Shown piece by piece: positions 1 to 64,000 of a stretch of 64,000 nt of DNA. The notes below the pieces were generated by a model. The model made no database searches and was not told where the DNA came from. It was given only the letters and a program-made list of their open reading frames with translations. How positions within the stretch are numbered: position 1 is the first letter of the stretch; the number at the start of each line of letters is the position of its first letter. Origin of the DNA: Margaritifera margaritifera (lineage: Eukaryota; Mollusca; Bivalvia; Unionida; Margaritiferidae); contig JAQPZY010001621.1 of NCBI GenBank assembly GCA_029931535.1, positions 5,556,001-5,620,000 of the forward strand, written 5' to 3'. The translations under genes and the position numbers were made by a program.

Positions 1-118
1 ATGTACTTTTCATTGCCCATTTGAAAAAGAACACATGCAATTATATTTTGGGAATGCTTGATAGCCTGGTACTTTATGGTGATTAGTTCAAAAGCAAATT
101 GTATAACTTTGTGGTTAA

Positions 119-61974
<61,856 letters not shown>

Positions 61975-62153
61975 GTTAGTAGTTAGTTATTACCAGGTCT
62001 GGTGCTTACTGTATACTTTATATATCTGCAATGTCAAAATTTTCATTTTTCTACAATTGAATTATTTTTGTAGATGATGGGCATATTATATTATATCAAG
62101 ATGCATTTTTTAATGTGACATTTTTCTATTGTATTTTCATGCTTTTTTCACAG

Positions 62154-62192
62154 GTCAGAACTTTGGAGAAAAAAAATTCCCCAGCATTATAA
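62154..62192 (+). CDS. ROCK: candidate alternative last exon of ROCK (VRTLEKKNSPAL, stop)
   Basis: A good acceptor (catgcttttttcacag) at 62153 is followed in phase 0, as exon i requires, by VRTLEKKNSPAL and TAA at 62190-62192. The first seven residues keep the heptad pattern after AELQQ. No GT donor lies before the stop. AATAAA occurs at 62317-62322. Use of this exon would end the protein early in the coiled coil, without the Rho-binding and PH regions. It may instead be a chance acceptor, or a real exon damaged by an indel in the A8 run. Confidence 0.35.
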   Translation, partial: VRTLEKKNSPAL

Positions 62193-62316
62193 CCAAATAT
62201 ATATATGCTATATAGTAGTGTAGTAGAATCTGTCTTGAAAGATCACCCCTCCTGTCAAAAATTCATGTTCTGTCTATCTTAAAGCCTCTCCTGACAGGTC
62301 ATAACACTATATAATC

Positions 62317-62322
62317 AATAAA
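62317..62322 (+). promoter_or_regulatory. AATAAA, possible polyadenylation signal
   Basis: A canonical hexamer about 125 bp after the TAA of the candidate last exon. Such hexamers are frequent in AT-rich introns, so it only matters together with that exon. Confidence 0.25.
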
Positions 62323-63164
62323 TCTGCTTTGAGAGTCTGGTCTCAAGACAAGAAGTCTCATTGCAGTGGTCTTTCAGGAGAGGCATTACTGTAGAAATTA
62401 ATGGGGCAAGGTGAACTTTAATTGAACCTAATTAGAATTTAGGTCCTTTCTTGTCATCACCAGTTTCCTTGCTTAAGATAGATGTAGTTTGGATCATATT
62501 TTTTTTAGGTGCATTTTACATCGCAAGTTATTTACTGTTTTTCACTATAGCTGGTTTACATGCTTCATTGCCACAATTTCACGATACTGTTTTAGACGCT
62601 GTCTTGACGATTTAGTGCTTGTATATTATGTTTTCTGGGGACCAGTTGGAGGAACTATTCTTAGTAATGAATGTAATGAATCCTATATGTTGGCATTGTG
62701 CCCCTAACCTATTAGAAGCCACAAAATATTAATCAAAAGCTCACTCCAATGTAAAATGCTATGAAGTGTAAATGATTAGCTGAACAGCTCGTGTCCAGGA
62801 AATAAAATAACCTTGTAAGCTTGAGATTTGGTTTCAACCAATCACAAATGATGCTACTTTTGAAAGGTTGTTTCTGACTGGCTGTTAGTGGAAACTCAGT
62901 CTCGGACTAAAGTGTGGAGTTTTATGATCTCCAGGCCTGACACCTCCATCATAAAATGTCACTCAACATTTCATGATAGTACAAATATTATTTGAAATCG
63001 AGAAATGTAGCATTTTGTTTGGTCAGAATGTTTTCAAGTATAACTTGAAGTTGAGTTAAGTTTTTTGATGGAGGGAGCTGATCTGCAGGAGCTTGGAACA
63101 GTTTGCCTTGTTAGGTGGGAAAGGGAGGTTGTCAGGAAATGATCTAACATATCCTTACAGGATT
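62323..63164. other. intron 10 stretch, nothing recognised
   Basis: Mixed sequence without a clear repeat or exon. Words such as gtcttgaaagatcacc and gtggtctttcaggagag at 62230-62390 may be ends of an unrecognised small element. Confidence 0.45.
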
Positions 63165-63940
63165 CCTATGCTACCAGTAAATCTGGAAAAACTCAGGAGA
63201 AAGAATAGGTTTGTTCCCGACCAGGAAAAGCCTGTTAATTTTGCAAATATTGATGAAAATTGGGGAAAAACCAGGAATTTTCAGATACCACTTGATGACA
63301 AAAATTATATAATTGGGTCTTAACTGATCATAAATTAAATTTATTGAGTTCTTACCAGAATTTTAGGAGGTTGCAGAACTTTTCAGTCAGTTGAGATACA
63401 GTTGCTCTATAGATCATTTGGGTGCTTGCCCTAAACATATTTGCATAGTCAATTCAAGTGCTTAAGCAATCAGATTGGTCATGTAGACTGGTTACTCCTT
63501 AGTCCGCGCCATATCGGTATCTTTTCTTATGTGGAAGATAATAAGACCAGTCTAGCATCACACTGTGCCATCACATTGTCTGCAACATGTGATCTCGGTA
63601 AACTTTAGAGAAAAGTAATAAAGTATACCTTCTCCAGTTCCCTTTTTGATATATAAAGTTAATGAAAATGTATTGTGATAAATCTTTGCTTGTTATTTGG
63701 TAGTTTGCCCTGGGAACACAGTGTTAAACATTATTGTCAGTAGTAACTTTTGACATCCCCAATTCACCTTTGTGGTGAATTTTACTATCAGACCTTGCTA
63801 AAAACTAGAAATCTACCTACTGTTGGGGTTATTTTCAATGCAGAATCATATATTCTGGGTGTCTTTGACAATAACTGCATTAAAAATACAGTTGATAGTT
63901 GAATTATATTGAAAGGAGATGTTAGGGCACCAAACAGACA
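63165..63940 (+). repeat. dispersed repeat R1, copy 2
   Basis: Aligns with 3005-3715 in the same orientation (see copy 1). An open frame at 63093-63323 overlaps its start, but the other copy has stops in the same place, so it is probably not coding. Confidence 0.85.
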
Positions 63941-64000
63941 AAAGCAGGGCCCAGGACCACTCATCAGCTCATCTTGACTCTGTAAAACTTGGCTGTACTG

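Overview
This window is animal nuclear DNA. It is AT-rich and intron-rich, and is dominated by one long gene on the + strand. Ten exons with consistent phases and GT/AG borders encode the C-terminal lobe of the kinase domain, the AGC-kinase tail and the start of the coiled coil of a Rho-associated coiled-coil kinase (ROCK). The N-terminal exons lie upstream of base 1. The rest of the coiled coil and the Rho-binding, PH and C1 regions lie beyond base 64000. The repeats suggest a mollusc, most likely a bivalve: tandem-core elements resembling the 'pearl'/Helentron type, DIRS-type retroelements, tRNA-derived SINEs and hAT and pogo relatives. The species cannot be told from this sequence.

The exons sum to only about 0.7 kb; everything else is intron. 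Intron 1 (277-14379) holds a foldback element, two tandem-core repeats and a nested cluster. In that cluster one tandem-core element (5930-14260) has been broken by a SINE, a 725-bp hAT element with a perfect 8-bp target duplication, and a 5.7-kb DIRS retrotransposon with inverted terminal repeats. Intron 2 holds a 1.06-kb element with 12-bp inverted ends and a second, internally deleted DIRS-like element. Intron 3 holds a pogo/CENP-B-like deletion derivative, a hAT-like nonautonomous element, a hAT transposase relic and a SINE placed 60 bp before an exon.

Introns 4 to 6 are separated by two exons of only 15 nt, both in phase 0. They hold a 2.8-kb element with 49-bp inverted ends, a palindromic miniature element, several tandem-core families and a clean nested insertion at 45257. 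Intron 8 holds a young nine-copy 112-bp satellite, a second palindromic miniature element, and a hAT transposase relic in which a 30-bp minisatellite of 17 units has grown from the conserved DGSND motif. Intron 9 holds the most complete tandem-core element. After the last confirmed exon, a possible alternative last exon (stop codon plus AATAAA) could encode a truncated kinase.

No bacterial-type operon, CRISPR array or defence system is present. What deserves attention is the gene structure (microexons, possible truncated isoform) and the readable insertion history of the repeats.
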